DNA of 64,000 nt. Source: Heterobilharzia americana. Taxonomy: Eukaryota; Platyhelminthes; Trematoda; Strigeidida; Schistosomatidae. Positions 28,651 to 41,405 of this stretch are shown here, piece by piece. Under the pieces are notes generated by a model. It made no database searches, was not told the origin of the DNA, and worked only from the letters and a program-made list of their open reading frames with translations. The stretch is taken from NCBI GenBank assembly GCA_944470555.2, contig OX104127.1:130945113-131009112 (forward strand), in the 5' to 3' direction. The translations under genes and the position numbers were made by a program. Numbering within the stretch: position 1 is the stretch's first letter; every line of letters starts with the position of its first letter.

Positions 28651-29389
28651 AATACTACTTCTAAATTAAAAATCCCCATTCATCTCAAAAAGAAAGCATT
28701 TTATTATTAATTATTCCTTTTCTCTTTCATAAGAGTGTTATATTTACATACGACCTTACAGATTAATAATGATATTCTTGAAAAGAATGACTCTTTGCTT
28801 ATCCCTTCGATTTTTTAGAATGAATTAATAGATGTTGTCCAAATTCATGTCGCCTCCGATAACCTGGTTCACTTATTCTTAACTCCTGATAAACTACTTC
28901 TTTTTTATCCCCATCTGAAAACATTTCAATTAGTGTGATAGCACTGATGAAAAGCTAAACGGTTATTGATAAAGATAGAGTCTTATAAAGCACCAGTGGC
29001 TACTTTTTGAATATCTTTACAGTGACTTGATAGAGCCTTCAAATTTCACCTTCAATAATCACCTAGTTTCTTCGTAAGTCGAAAAAGGCTATAATTATAA
29101 AACAGAAGGTGTATTTACAACGTCAACGGCAACATCCATAATATCTTACAAAATGCAAGATTTAAATATATATTACAATGGCGTAGGCTATTTTCAGTCC
29201 CACTGGATTTAAATTCTATTGATTTTTCATCCCTTCAACCAACTTGATACTTACACGTTAGTTCTCATCTTTTTTCCCAAAATTTTGATGCAGAGCAATT
29301 GGTTGAAGAAAAGTTTAAGCATATGCAGCTTCTATGAAGATTTTGTCAATATTTCTGCACACTTTAACACTTGACCCTTGAAATAGAGA
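28651..29389. other. No gene or recognisable repeat seen
   Basis: AT-rich spacer; no supported feature. Confidence 0.4.
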
Positions 29390-30670
29390 CTAACAGAACA
29401 ATGATGTCTTTTGATTGACTAGTAGCGTTTCGCTTGATCGCGACAAAATATTCCTGAATACCCATCTGATGAACCTTTGCTGTGAAGTAACTTGAAGTAA
29501 CTGAACTGCATTTGGAAAGGAGGAGAATGATTTTCTAACACTTTGAATAAGGTTATTTGATGAGCCTTTTCCTCCTTGCTTAAAAAAATAGAGTGACAAG
29601 TATTTGCAAAACATCCTCCATAGGTTTAAGTCTGAAATTTCAACATTGTACGACACTGAATTTGCGAAAATGCTTCATGGTCACGCCAAACAGTTGTGTA
29701 CATTTAATCGTTGCCATGACATTTTTAACACTAAAATGCTCACACATATTTATTTGCCAAACTCAATGAATCAAATTCACTAAGGCTCTGTTGAGCAGTC
29801 AACGCTGCTATACTCTTTTGGTTCAGTTTGTCAGCAAGCCTCAATTTTTTAGATGGTAGCCTGAGATATTTTGTCCAGTTTGAGTAAGAGTAGTCTAGAT
29901 GTAGCTGGCCTAAATACTCCGCAATGCGATGAATTACTATAGTCAACAGTACAGTATTCTACCTCGATGGTTTGCTTCTGACCACCTAATGCACTATGAC
30001 TTGTGAATCTGAGTGCATTCAGGGTTAGCTGCTTATTAGTGGATGTGATATCTGAAGTGAAGGTGACTTGGAGATGATCCTGTTGTCTGATTCCTCGTAC
30101 AGGCATCGATTGTTTTTGGTATAGTAAACCACTATCATGAGAAGTAATTATCTCGTTTGATGTGTGTGTGGAGGCTTAGAACCTCTTAGGTATCTGTGTA
30201 ACTTTTGACATTGATATTTTGGCTTGTACTGGTCACTCCTTGAAAACTTCTTGCGGATGTTCATTGTGAGGTAGGGTTGTAGAAAGTTTGGATGGTGCTA
30301 AGCAAGTTACATCATTTTGCAAACTCTCGACAAGTACTTCATTTATTCATTAGCATAGTTTGACTGAATCTCAACATTATTTACTGTTTCATGCTGGATA
30401 GTGCAAGGATTCATTTCGTTCTCGTCCATCGACGTAGCATCATTCAAATTATCAGGCTTCTTGAACTCATTTTCAACTTCACTATGTCCGTCAGTGAAGT
30501 AACTGTGAAACGTCTTTTTCAAAATCCAAGGATTCACGGATGCAGATTCTGCTGAATGTTATCTATCATTTGCTTGAATTTCTCAGTAATCCTCAGTGAT
30601 GCCACCTCCATTCTTTCTTCATAGCGTTAAACGTAAGCTTTAAATTCTTCATTAGAAAAACTTGCCATAT
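29390..30670 (-). pseudogene. Degraded coding region of unknown type (possible retroelement gag-like remnant)
   Basis: Several long minus-strand frames lie in tandem over 1.3 kb, interrupted by single stops and frameshifts. They start at an ATG at 30668 (MASFSNEEFKAYV, then a stop, then RYEERMEVASLRITEKFKQM). The frames then carry DGHSEVENEFKKP (about 30490), VRGIRQQDHLQVTFTSD (about 30090) and WRMFCKYLSLYFFKQGG (about 29610). Base composition is less AT-rich than the flanks. The amphipathic, coiled-coil-like start resembles the beginning of many retroelement gag proteins, but I see no zinc knuckle, protease or RT. It could equally be a dead host gene. Frame continuity suggests one ancestral ORF, which is inference. 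Confidence 0.35.
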
Positions 30671-30898
30671 TTTTACTTGTCGCCACATCTTACTCCAAAA
30701 ACGTCTACTTTCATAAACACAGAAGTGAATATTTTTAAAAGACGAGCAACAGCCCTTTGAAAATGAAATTGTGTGAAAAGGTCAGCTTCACCATCTTAAT
30801 GCTATTCATGAAATACACTAAATTTATAAAATGCTCACTATTTAGTCACAATCAATATTCATTCACAAATAAGTAGGCTAAAAGAAAGGTGGAATATA

Positions 30899-32437
30899 TG
30901 TATTATTATTATTATTATTTGTCCCCTGGGTTCCTAATGAAACATAGGGCATAAGTAGCACGCCTAGATTCCATCCTCTTCTCTCCAGCTTTTTCAACCT
31001 GTCTCCACGACAACCCACAAGCTCTCGTTTCTTACTCTCACGATCTCCATGTCACCCTCACCTCGACGCCCAACTCATCATTTCCCATCGGGTTTCACTC
31101 GAGGGACTGGTCTCACGCGTAATGTCCCCGAATGGTCTTCTCACTGCATGTCCAATCCATCTCCACTTCCTTCTGCATATTTGTTGAGCGATAGGTTCTT
31201 GGTTGGTTTTTTGCCAGTCAGGCAGCCAGCAAGCCAGCCAGACAGAGTTCCTTGTTGCTTATTATTTCTGGCGATCCATCTGATCTTCAGTAACGATTCG
31301 GTGTAGGCAGTTGTTTATGAATATCTTCAGTTTGTTGGAAATCCCTTTCGTAACGCACCAAGTCTCTGAACAATATACCAGCACTGACGTGACATTAGTA
31401 TTGAAAATCTGGATGTTGTTCAGGCCTTATGCTGAGTGCAGAAGATCTCCACACTGATTTCATATAAATGAACACCTGTCCTGCTTTTCCGATCCTGGCT
31501 GCTTTGACGTCTTCGTCTGTTCTGCCACCTGTAATTGAGACGATGCTGCCTAGGCATGTAGGTGGAAGAGACTACTTCGTTTAAGTTTTTTTCGTTGATG
31601 TTGATTGGAGCTTGTTGTTGTTGTTGATGGTGTTGGTTGAGTATCTTCATCACCTCTGTCTTCTCTACATCCACCTGAAGGCAATCCCATCTTCGCTGCC
31701 TTGCCTCTTTTGTCAACTTGTTAGTTTTCACCTGTAGATCTAAGAGTTTGTGAAAGGTTAAACACAAGTCACCGGCGAAATCCAAGTCTACTAGGTTCTA
31801 GCGTGTCTTCCTCTTCCTGCTCCTCTTGGTTTGCTGCATGATCCAGTCAACCACAATCGGCAGGATCATGGGTGATAGTAGGTGGCATTCTTTTCTGATT
31901 CCTATCTCCACTTGAAAGGCGTCACTGAGCTTTTCATTGTGGATGACTTGGCATGTGACGTTTTTGTATAGTTTGGGAATGAGGTAGATAAAGACTAGTG
32001 GCATTCCGTAGTGTTGAAGCAACTGCTAAATTACTTCTCGGCGCTATCGACGCTGTCGAAGGCCTTTTCAAAGTCTATGAAGCTGAGGTAGAGATCCAGT
32101 TGACTGCCATTCTATACTCTGTTCCATGATGATGCGAAGCGTTGCAATTTGGTCCGCGCATAACTTGTACCCCCTGAATCCTGCCTGTTCCGGTTGTAGT
32201 TTCGAATCCAGTGCATCCTTGAGTCTCGCCAGGATGATATTTAATATTTCGTCTCTCCGGTCCCAGAGAGGGATAAGTTTATTCTTATTTTTTATATTTT
32301 CTTTGTGCTTCGAAGTTTGTTTGGCGATTGGATTGGTTTTCTGTGGTACAGTTGCTGTCGCTATGCATAATCTTCCCTCTTTACCCGGGCTTAGGACCGG
32401 CTAGTAACTAGTGAACTAGTTAATCAGGCGAAGTTAA
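30899..32437 (-). mobile_element. LINE copy C: inverted, internally deleted, with RT core
   Basis: Read on the minus strand, the family 5' leader (from 32437, containing ACTAGTTACTAGCCGGTCC) is joined near 32243 to the middle of RT. The order is then QAGF-type motif (about 32160-32190), the LLQHYGMP and VVDWIMQQT region (31798-32022), and a damaged catalytic box FAGDL in place of FADDL (about 31780). DCLQVDVEKTEVMKILNQ follows (about 31680), then the C-terminal motifs and an AATAAT tail at 30899-30920. It has multiple stops and frameshifts. It is close in sequence to copy B but lacks the expanded tetranucleotide array, having only a short GCCA-rich seed at 31213-31245. Confidence 0.85.
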
Positions 32438-34930
32438 CTGTATATATGAGACTTCTTTTTTATGCTAAGTTGGCCACTTACCTATGCATGTCTCCAAGAC
32501 AGGTTATCATATACTATGAGGTGAGCACATTCTCAGTGTGATTTTCATACTTGTTCTGATAATTAAGATAGGTTGTATAAATAGTGAATTCAGTATATTA
32601 CAGTTTGTAGTGATTACATCCTAATATTTCTCAGTTGGTAAGGCCTTATTTATACGACTGTTTTAGAACATCGTCGCCCACTGTCTTTTTCCTCAGTGGA
32701 TAGTGGGCTAAGCTTAGTTATTCTGAATAACAATACTATGGGTATAAACAGGACTTGATCCTTTGATCATTTCTCAGTTTCTATTAGCTTATACAAATAA
32801 TATTCAAATTAATGACCTCCAGAAAACAATAACGATAAAAATTCAACATTTCTGTGTTCACTAAGGACAGATATCAGAAGAATGATATTGTTTTTGTGTG
32901 CCTAACTTCAAACGGTAAGTTGTGTAATTCTCTTATGAGTTTTATACTTCATTTTATTTTTTTCAGTGGGTTGCGGTTTCAAAATGTGGTGATTGTATAT
33001 GAAATCTATTTTGGTCTTACAGTTTTTTGTCGGTGCTATAACATGCCAGTGCGAAATCGCTATATATTTTTAGTTTGAAGCATTACTGCCACATATTTAA
33101 TCCACCAAGTCTACTCTGCCGTCAATAAATCACTAAAATACCTAACGTAGTTAGATCGTATTGCTTTGAGAATACTTCTCAGTTTGATAACAGATGCTAT
33201 TAACCAAATTGACAAAATCGCCAGCTACAGATCCGCTAAAATCAACAACTCCCTCCGCGGAAATCCTCTTGGATTTTTTTCTCAATATTATGCTGAACCG
33301 TACTGATTTTCAAGTTTAACATAAGCTAAAAAACTGCTTATTTTAATTTTTATGAACTGGAATGCGAAATTATCTCTATTGTTGCGCAATAATTTTGTCA
33401 AAATACACTACTATTTGACAGATTGACTTGGTTTTTCCAATTTAGGTCATTCCATGTACTTCGATTAGCGCAAACAAGCAGACTTATGAAGTTCAGCCAC
33501 CTAAACGGATTTTGATTTCCGTATATTCTAGTTTAAGGGAACTAGGAAGTGCCACAAGAAAAAGCAAAAGTCTGTTGGAAAGCAAGACTTTCATATTGGT
33601 CCCATAATGAAGTGTGATGAATGATCACTTCTCCTGAGAAAAATCTGTTTCATGCAGGCAGTTTCACCGATGTTTATTTAGGTAGGAAGGCGGTACAGTA
33701 AGCTTTGTAGGTTGAGAAGAATAAGTTACCGCGATTGAAACCAGGGACTACATTCGTTTCGCATGAAATCAGAGACTGTTTGAATCTTTTTTGAACATAT
33801 TAGTCACATTCAGTTGATAAAGTTTGAGTTTCTGTTTTGAAAAGTACACTTACGATAAAATTTTATGATCATGTCAAACTTTGATTGATCCATAAGTTGG
33901 AGATCCCAAGGCGCTTTTGATCAAATCACCTGAGAAACATTTAAGGTCGAATGTTTTTTGCTAAAAAGTATTGTAGGCAACCATTTTTCTGTATCTCTAG
34001 GTGTCAATCATTTTTTGATGATCAAAAAGGTTATTGTACTTTAAAATTATTTTAGAAGACTCTTATGTAATGATGGTTAAGGAAGTGGGAATCTCTATCC
34101 AAACTAGTGAATAATGAAGTTGTTAAATTTGAGTTGTATACAGCTGCAAAACAAAATAAGTCCTTTGTTCAAAACAAAGAGGGCACAACTTTATTAAACT
34201 AATTCGATAGTACTTAAAGGTGAGATAATTTTTTCAGGTAACTGACTAACTGCATTGTGGATAGATCTCCATTTATCGTATAATTCATCCAGATATGTAA
34301 CACAAGTAGGTAATCAGGTTGTTCGGTGTACATGCCACTAATGCATCAAACCTTTCAGATGAACTACATCTTACTGTTCTGCCAAAAGTTTTAAGCGGAA
34401 CTGTTTGAAATTTGAACAAACAGAGTAAAAGGTCCTGTTAACGGTGGCTTTCATTGTCAAACTTAAGTCACACTACACGGGATGGTATTCACAGTGGTTA
34501 TTGACTGCTAGCAGTGAAACCCAGAACAGACGTTTTATCTCATCCGAAACTCATCATCTTGAAGTATCTGCTTCTTAGTCAGTTATGTTGTTTTCCATTG
34601 TGAATCGAATCCAAAGCGTACCACTTTTCATACTGCAGCGATAAATAAGACTTTATGTGACGGATACGGTCAGGTTATACGTCGACTAGTGTGAACAAAG
34701 AAATTTTTTCACTCCTCGTTTTCCTTGTCCTACTAATCTTTCATTCTCCCTTTTTGTTTCCATCTTTCAGTCATGCAATATCCCTTCACTATGCAAGGAA
34801 GTTAGTTATTCATTGCTGTACGATCAGTTATTCAGGATGATGTAATGACAGTTTTTTCCGTGAACTTTGGAAAACAATTTGAACTCCTTAACCTTTTTCA
34901 TTTGATCGACACTTATTTTCTATTTGTTCT
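32438..34930. other. No gene or recognisable repeat seen
   Basis: AT-rich DNA with only short noise-like ORFs. Confidence 0.4.
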
Positions 34931-35143
34931 TCAGAAAAATATATGGATCATTTTTAATTTTATGAACTTCTTCCTCTGAATAGGATGACTGTTTGAAAAA
35001 TATGAACTTTTTCCGATAAATAATTCATTTATCAAGTTAAATAGTTTATCATAGTCATGAAAAGATGAAGTAAGTACAGTACAATTAAACTGTTCTAAAC
35101 TTAGCGGTGTTGTGCTCCTTGATACGTTAGCTAACAGGCTAGA
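34931..35143 (-). other. Candidate coding exon, serine/asparagine-rich
   Basis: A good acceptor, AACGTTTTCAG, ends at 35144 on the minus strand. The open frame then runs about 70 codons (SSLLANVSRSTTPLSLEQF at the start, then FHDYDKLFNLINELF) to a TGA. The composition resembles flatworm coding sequence. A second exon-like segment sits 240 bases upstream, but its donor phase does not fit this acceptor, so the two cannot be joined directly. Family unknown. Confidence 0.25.
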
Positions 35144-35385
35144 CTGAAAACGTTTCAACTAAATAATAACCCAACTGAAAATTTCTTCAGCTAATGATGA
35201 TAGTAGCTCATATAATCAACAACTTAAGATTTATGTATGCCTTTTAAATACAGAAACTTGTTCTATAAAATTCATATCTATAAAGAAGAAAATTAATGTT
35301 AATGTCAACATTACTGAATCATCACTGACAAACAGTACGCATTTATAACAGATTACCCTAAAAGAAAACTTTGATACAGATTTAC

Positions 35386-35462
35386 CTCCGATTGCATGAG
35401 TTTCAATATCCAGTAGTATCCAAGAAATTAGATTTGTTAGTAATAAGTACAGAAATTCCTCT
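35386..35462 (-). other. Candidate short exon with splice-like borders (77 bases)
   Basis: The minus strand has ACTTTATTCAG before the segment and CGGAG|GTAAAT after it. The open frame encodes a hydrophobic stretch (LYLLLTNLISWILLD), which could be a membrane segment. The support is only splice-like motifs and an open frame. Confidence 0.15.
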
Positions 35463-35831
35463 CTGAATAAAGTGTTCAAATTCAGTGATCATCAACTCAA
35501 CTATACTCAACAATTTTCAGTGGCAGAACAGAAAACAATGTAAGCACTTTAGATCAACTAGGGTGTTACTCTACTCTACAACAAGGATATCACAGAAATT
35601 GTCAAATTATTATTTTCTACTTTCATCAACGCTCAGCAGTGATCGAAGTCTATTGACAGTCATACTGGTTATTCACTAGTGACTAGTTCGTGTACTCTGT
35701 CTAGTCTGCCAAGGAGTCATTCGTGGCCTGCACGGCTTAGTGGTTCTCTCTCTATTTTACTTGACAATTGAGGTAAGTTTGAGTTGCTGAGACAAACTCA
35801 GTCTGCTCATGGTTGCAGACGCGGCTTGCTG

Positions 35832-36179
35832 ATGAGTGCTAGCAAACGCGACTCTAACCATCTATATTTGTCCAGACAGCCGTATCATGTTGAACAGTTT
35901 ATGAATTTGGTAGCTATGATGTCATCAAGCCTCGGAGCTATTTATTCTCGACAAAATGTTTCAATTGGAGAACAACAAACCATCCATATGATAAGTATTC
36001 TTGATTCACTTGTGGGGGACTTCTGCGTCATTCAAAGAAATCAAAACACACTTTATTACGTGATGCTATTTATTCTATTTATCCTAGCCTACAAACTGAC
36101 CTGGTTAGTTTTAATTTTTTTTTCCCTCGCATTTGAGCCACCTTATATATTTGTTAATGTACTCACTTATTTTTCCTAG
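35832..36179 (+). other. Longest unexplained ORF (about 115 codons from ATG), two hydrophobic segments
   Basis: The frame is open from 35784, and the first ATG is at 35832. The N-terminal half is polar (SASKRDSNHLYLSRQPYH). The C-terminal half has two strongly hydrophobic segments (around YYVMLFILFILAY and TWLVLIFFSLAF). An AATAAA hexamer follows within about 10 bases of the stop (near 36186). No domain was recognised. In AT-rich DNA of this size, one or two open frames of this length are expected by chance. Confidence 0.2.
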
Positions 36180-39100
36180 CTACAAAATAAAGAATTGAAA
36201 TAATTAGACTTCAAATCTTTCATGTGATGCTTTGAATAAATAATGCATTTCGTTAGTATTATCCAGTTAGCTCAAGTCGGCTAGCGAGATTCAGCTACAA
36301 AATGATGGTCTCCGTCCAATCGAATGAAACGGTTGTCTGAAACCTTGGATACTCTGATCTAGTCAGTGGAACTTCAAGCAGATTGCTATGAGGGGAATTC
36401 ATGTTATTTATGTTGACTTGAACGATCAGTTCCCCACAATTTTTGAAGAATCAGAGCTTGTACTTAAATTCTATGGGTAAAATAATCAATGAGACATTCT
36501 TAATACTGTATTTTACTGAAATAAGGTTTTAATAGCGTAAAACGTCTATCATATGGACAGGGAAACCCGGCGCCAAATATTATACTTGCTATCAGCATGA
36601 ATATGCTTCCTCATTTAAAAGATATCGATAGGTTATGCACGGTAAACAGATTTGTATCATTCCAGCAGTCACTGTAAACCAGAAACTATGCAATAACTCA
36701 TTTGGTTTAACTTAAAGTTCAGATGTATACAGAATTAAATATGATACTCAGAATTATCAAAGTGCATTTTAGTCACTTACTAGCTGAAATCCCTTAATAT
36801 AATTTCAGTTATCTCTTCCTACATCAACCTACTTTTACCGCCACTCAACGCTCATGTCTTCTAAAATGAAAAATAACTGGAAATAACAAAGGTGAAAATC
36901 ATATAGTTTTTCTCTGTTTTTAGTACTTCCAAGTGTTTAGGGTCCTATTGTGAAGAGCGCCTATCCATTATCTGAAACCTTCAATCCATAAACCAAGGTT
37001 TCGCTTCACCATTGACTGAAGATAAAAGAAAAGGTGGATGATTTTTCAACTTTCAAACTCCTCTTGGTTAAGTTCTTCAACTAAATTGGAAATAACATAG
37101 AATTTTAATTAAACGGATCAAGGTGCCCGATAAGTAGATCATGTTACAATAGCAGGAATGACAAAAAGTGTACTTGAACTCTTTTTGTGCGCTTGTTGTC
37201 TTAAGAGTAATTTTTTATAAATATCTTCAGGCGTATACTCATCATGTTATCACTGATAACAGTATTCTAAGCCCTTCACGTGCACAAATCATCACCCAGT
37301 TGATACCAAAACATCGTTTGAAATTCTTGAAGTCTAAGGCATCACAACATTAGTTCTAAGTTTCTGTCTGCAAAGTGTCTATCAACAGAGTAAAAGGCTT
37401 TCGGTGATTCTCCATTGTCTTCTTTTTACTATCGGCTTCCATGGCTTCTCATTGGTCTTCCATGCATATGAGTAGAACAGAATGAATATCAAATAAATAA
37501 TCATTTTATTTGAGATCTAGCTTATCATTCACATGGATAGTAAATGAACAGATCAAAATCTATACTTGTCTTCAAGGAATCATCATCCGAATCGTAGAAG
37601 AGAAATTGGCAATTTGTTCATAGATGCTTCTTCTTCCTCCAATACATGATTTAAGTATTCAACCAAATCTTCTCGAGAGTAAACTGAGTCAGACAGATCA
37701 ACAAAAATTGAGAAGTATTTAGTGCAGTCGGTGAGTAATAGATATAACAATATATAAAATGACTAAAATGCTTTTTAACTCTGCAATTTTTTTTCATTCT
37801 CTTGAAAGTACAGTGTTTTTATGAAAATCCCGGTGGACACTACAAATACTTATCACCTTCAGACATACAATAAGTACTATACTATAGAACAAACCTTTTG
37901 TATATATGTAAATTTCGTAGCTACGTTCAGAATGGGTAGTTCTCTAAGCTGGCATTTCGGTTGGTGAGGACTGAACTGAAATTTTGTTCCACATCACTTT
38001 TGTACTATTCTTCAGGTTTATAAATCAAAAAATCAAGAATTTCATTCGAATATATTTGAAGGAATACAAGAAAAAACGTTAAACAAGAATATTTTAGCAG
38101 TTAATGCTAATGTCTCTTGGCCTGTCTTTACAACTACGCCTTCATGATCACGTGACATTTATATTTAGAAAAAGACTTTTTGCTGAAAATGTTTTCTGTG
38201 ATTTGATATCATAATTGAACCACAAAGGAACAAAACTGACAGATAAATAGTGTTCTACGGGTTCCCAACTAACAAAGAAGTACACTGTATCTTTGAGATA
38301 TCCAGCGTAATGCATTTCATCTTGACAAAATCATTGAACTTGTTCATCATCTAGTTGACGGCGATATAATGTTGTATCAGTACTAAATCAGCGATGGACT
38401 TAGAAAAATGATGTTTTCTTAAAGCTTGAAATTAGATAGCCAATATATAATTAAGTATAAGTTTCCATTAATTTACTTTGTGATCTCATTTAGTTTTATT
38501 TATTCCTACTGATATACTGATCACTTAGCTCAGAAATGATACTTATCTTCGAGACTGATGAGTGAATGAACTGGATAAACAATAAGCAAATAGTGACGTA
38601 AAAAACGTTGTACTTTCTCGATTCAACTGATTGCAATGAGGAGTAAAATGTGTTTGTGAGTGCTCTTTACTTAAAATGTTACTCAACCATTATTTCAAGA
38701 AAATACTTAATTTAGAACAAAAGATCAACAAATCAAATGTATTAACAACAAGTATAACGAGTTATGAGATTAACTTCACTTGCATATCGTAAGCAATACA
38801 AGAAAGAAGATTCGTACGTTTTGCTTGACTTAACCTAATAATATGTTTTCACTTAAGAAGAGAAATCCGATTATTCCCTTTAAAAGCACCTTCACAGAAT
38901 AACGTCCAGTGTCAACCTATCAGAAGATTTAATCCCCTTATACGCCTGAACTACTCACACTTTGAAGCATTATCAGTATTTTAGTTTTATGTTCAGCACA
39001 ACAGTTAGTAATCAAATAATGGGCATCATTATATTAGTTATGTTATGTTAATCTATCAAATATGCATTTCTAAAGTGATCTTTTTCAAATAATAAAGGTA

Positions 39101-40949
39101 TCTCCCTATCTATCTTCAATGTAGATCATGTCAAAACAGTCTTAATATTTCCTACTTTCTTCAGTATTTTCTGGACCAAGTTGCTAATTGTTATACCTCA
39201 GTAGCTTTGCTCCAACTTTGAAACTATTAGACCAAACTTTAGGTGGTAAGAAAGATTCTGATATGTTTTAAGACTTTTTTTAGTTTATGTGACTTCACAA
39301 TGAAGAATATAAATTTACAACTGAACCTTTGGCAGATCACAGCTTCAAACCTTAATCGTGTAAATGTGTACAACATGCACAAACAATTTCTTTACTTTGG
39401 TCTTTAGCAGATACGGTTCAGAGCATTTTATGAAATTATTGAGACCACTTCTTATTCTAAGTAGTGACAGTTCATTTCCTTTACACATTTGACCAGAAAT
39501 TTGTCTGGAACCCTATAATCTAACTTGCATGTTTAGAAGTGTGCAGTTGTGAAAGTGGGTTGTTGAAAAGATAATTAGGTTCTCTGCAAATATCTCTTGT
39601 TTCTCAATGAACGGTCCTTATGTATTGTGTTATAACTTCAATTTAAAGGTCTACATAGTTGGGTTTCGACAAAGTCCTATGAGAAACACATGTACAATTA
39701 TAGTCATAACTATAATTCTTATCACTATATCATGACCTCACTAGTAATTCACTAAAATAAACTACTCAGATATCCGGTTTGCTAACAAAGGGAGACAAAT
39801 ATTGTTTTATTATCTTAGTGTAATAGTTCTTATAGAAAATTACTTAGACAAGTTTGTGAGATACATAATCTCGGCAACTACGAAGTTTATTTTCATCATA
39901 TTCTGAGTAGGTTGTAAATGAAAAAAACTTAATAATATCACTCTAGATTCCCTTCATAAAACGTTTTAAACCAATCATAAGCTCTCATTAAACATGCAGG
40001 TTGAATTATATATTATCCAAAAGTCACTTGGATAGTTTAACTACACCTTTTAACTTCTTTATACGGAAGAATACCTTCACAGTTGATATGACCTGGGATT
40101 TATATTCATTGTTAACCTAAGTTGTAGGGCTACAGAGTGAAAAACCTATCTTACTGAAGCTTAAGGTATTGTTTTATGTATATGTTGGCATTTTTGATTA
40201 ATTGGTGGAAATTCCTTGAGAAATTATATATTGATTGAACTTAGGATAATGGATGTATTGCTTTATGGTCAACGAATTAAGTTCAAAATCATCTGAAGGC
40301 AAACCATTGTGGCTGAATGTTTGTGATGCTTTGTGGCATCTTTGATCCACCTACGAAATGGTTACTTTACAGGTTAATCGAATGCATCATGCACATCGAA
40401 ATTATTACTTACTAAATAAAAATTAGTCCAGAATTTATTATCAACAGTTACATTATTATGACTAATTGGGAATCAAGATAACATAAAATCATACCATACT
40501 GTCTAATTATTGAATCTCTTACTAAAAAACGCTTTATTGTTTTGGTAAAGAAGCCAATATTCAGCTAATGACATAGTGACAAAGTGCATGCTTGACAATA
40601 GATCACTTCATTCAAGCAGTAGCAGCTTAGATTCACTGAGTGTCCAGAGTAAGGACATAAGGATATGTCTGTCTCATTGCAGTGAAAAGGCAGAATCAAT
40701 ATTGTAAAGATACTTCGCTTTTAATATATTTAATTTATTCTAAGGATTGTGGAGATTGAGTTATTTCAGGCTAGTCATTTCATGATAGATACTAATTTAA
40801 AATAGATAAATCCTCATAAACTTCAAACTAAATTACCGTCTAGTGCTGATTAGTGAAGTTCTAATGAGAAGTTGAAACCTGTTTATTCAACCAGTGAGAA
40901 GTGAAGCAAATATTAACAGAAGAACCTAGTGCACAGTCATGCTATATTG
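36180..40949. other. No gene or recognisable repeat seen
   Basis: Long AT-rich stretch with stops throughout. No known element or RNA motif was found. Confidence 0.45.
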
Positions 40950-41125
40950 TAAACTGACAAAAGTAGGAAATTGTGGACCATTGAACTGTGACCCAGTAGT
41001 TGAGTGGGTAAAGCATCCACCATGGGAACTAAAGGTCCTGCGTTCGATCACTTAGTCAGAAGAAACAACTATCCGATGCACCCGGATTTCTAATGATTCT
41101 TCAAGTGATATCAGTCAGTAAAGGA
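40950..41125 (+). mobile_element. Sm-alpha-like SINE (copy 6), ribozyme mostly lost
   Basis: A box (TAGTTGAGTGGGTAAAGC, about 40998) and B box (GCGTTCGATCA, about 41041) are clear. The ribozyme part is shortened to a damaged remnant (TCAGAAGAAACAACTATCCG) without CTGANGA. The 3' end is decayed but ends in a TATCAGTCAGTAAAGG-like form of the family terminus. Confidence 0.7.
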
Positions 41126-41257
41126 TACTAGCTGGAAAAAAACAAAATTCTCATAAAACTCAAACTTTTTTAATTGTTCTCTCACCTGATTTAGTCTTTT
41201 TATCATAAAATTGTTTTTCTACATGTCATTTATTGAGGAATGTAATTTCCATTCTTT

Positions 41258-41405
41258 ACTGAGTCGAATTTCTCAGCCTCTGCTGGCAGATGGTGTCCTA
41301 TGCGAGTGCTTTGATACCGCCTGGATATTCATTATGTTGCAAACTATTTGACGGCTATCAATGGAATCTAGTATGCGCGTTTCTTCCTATTTGAGACTAG
41401 TCAAG
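41258..41405 (-). mobile_element. Second hammerhead-bearing repeat, decayed copy c
   Basis: The minus strand reads CTAGTCTCAAATAGGAAGAAACGCGC (41400-41375). This keeps the stem II loop CAAATA and the GAAA-CGCGC element of the family, with C changed to A before GAAA. It is followed by a damaged cleavage region (ATACTAGATTCCA) and the family tail. Confidence 0.6.

Noticed and set aside
34931..35462. Joining the two neighbouring minus-strand exon candidates into one gene
   Set aside because: Donor phase (1) and acceptor frame (0) do not match, and the shifted frame meets a stop at once.
35828..35860. CTGATGAGTGCTAGCAAACG as a hammerhead core
   Set aside because: CTGATGA is present, but no stem II followed by GAAA and no pairing stem I could be found.
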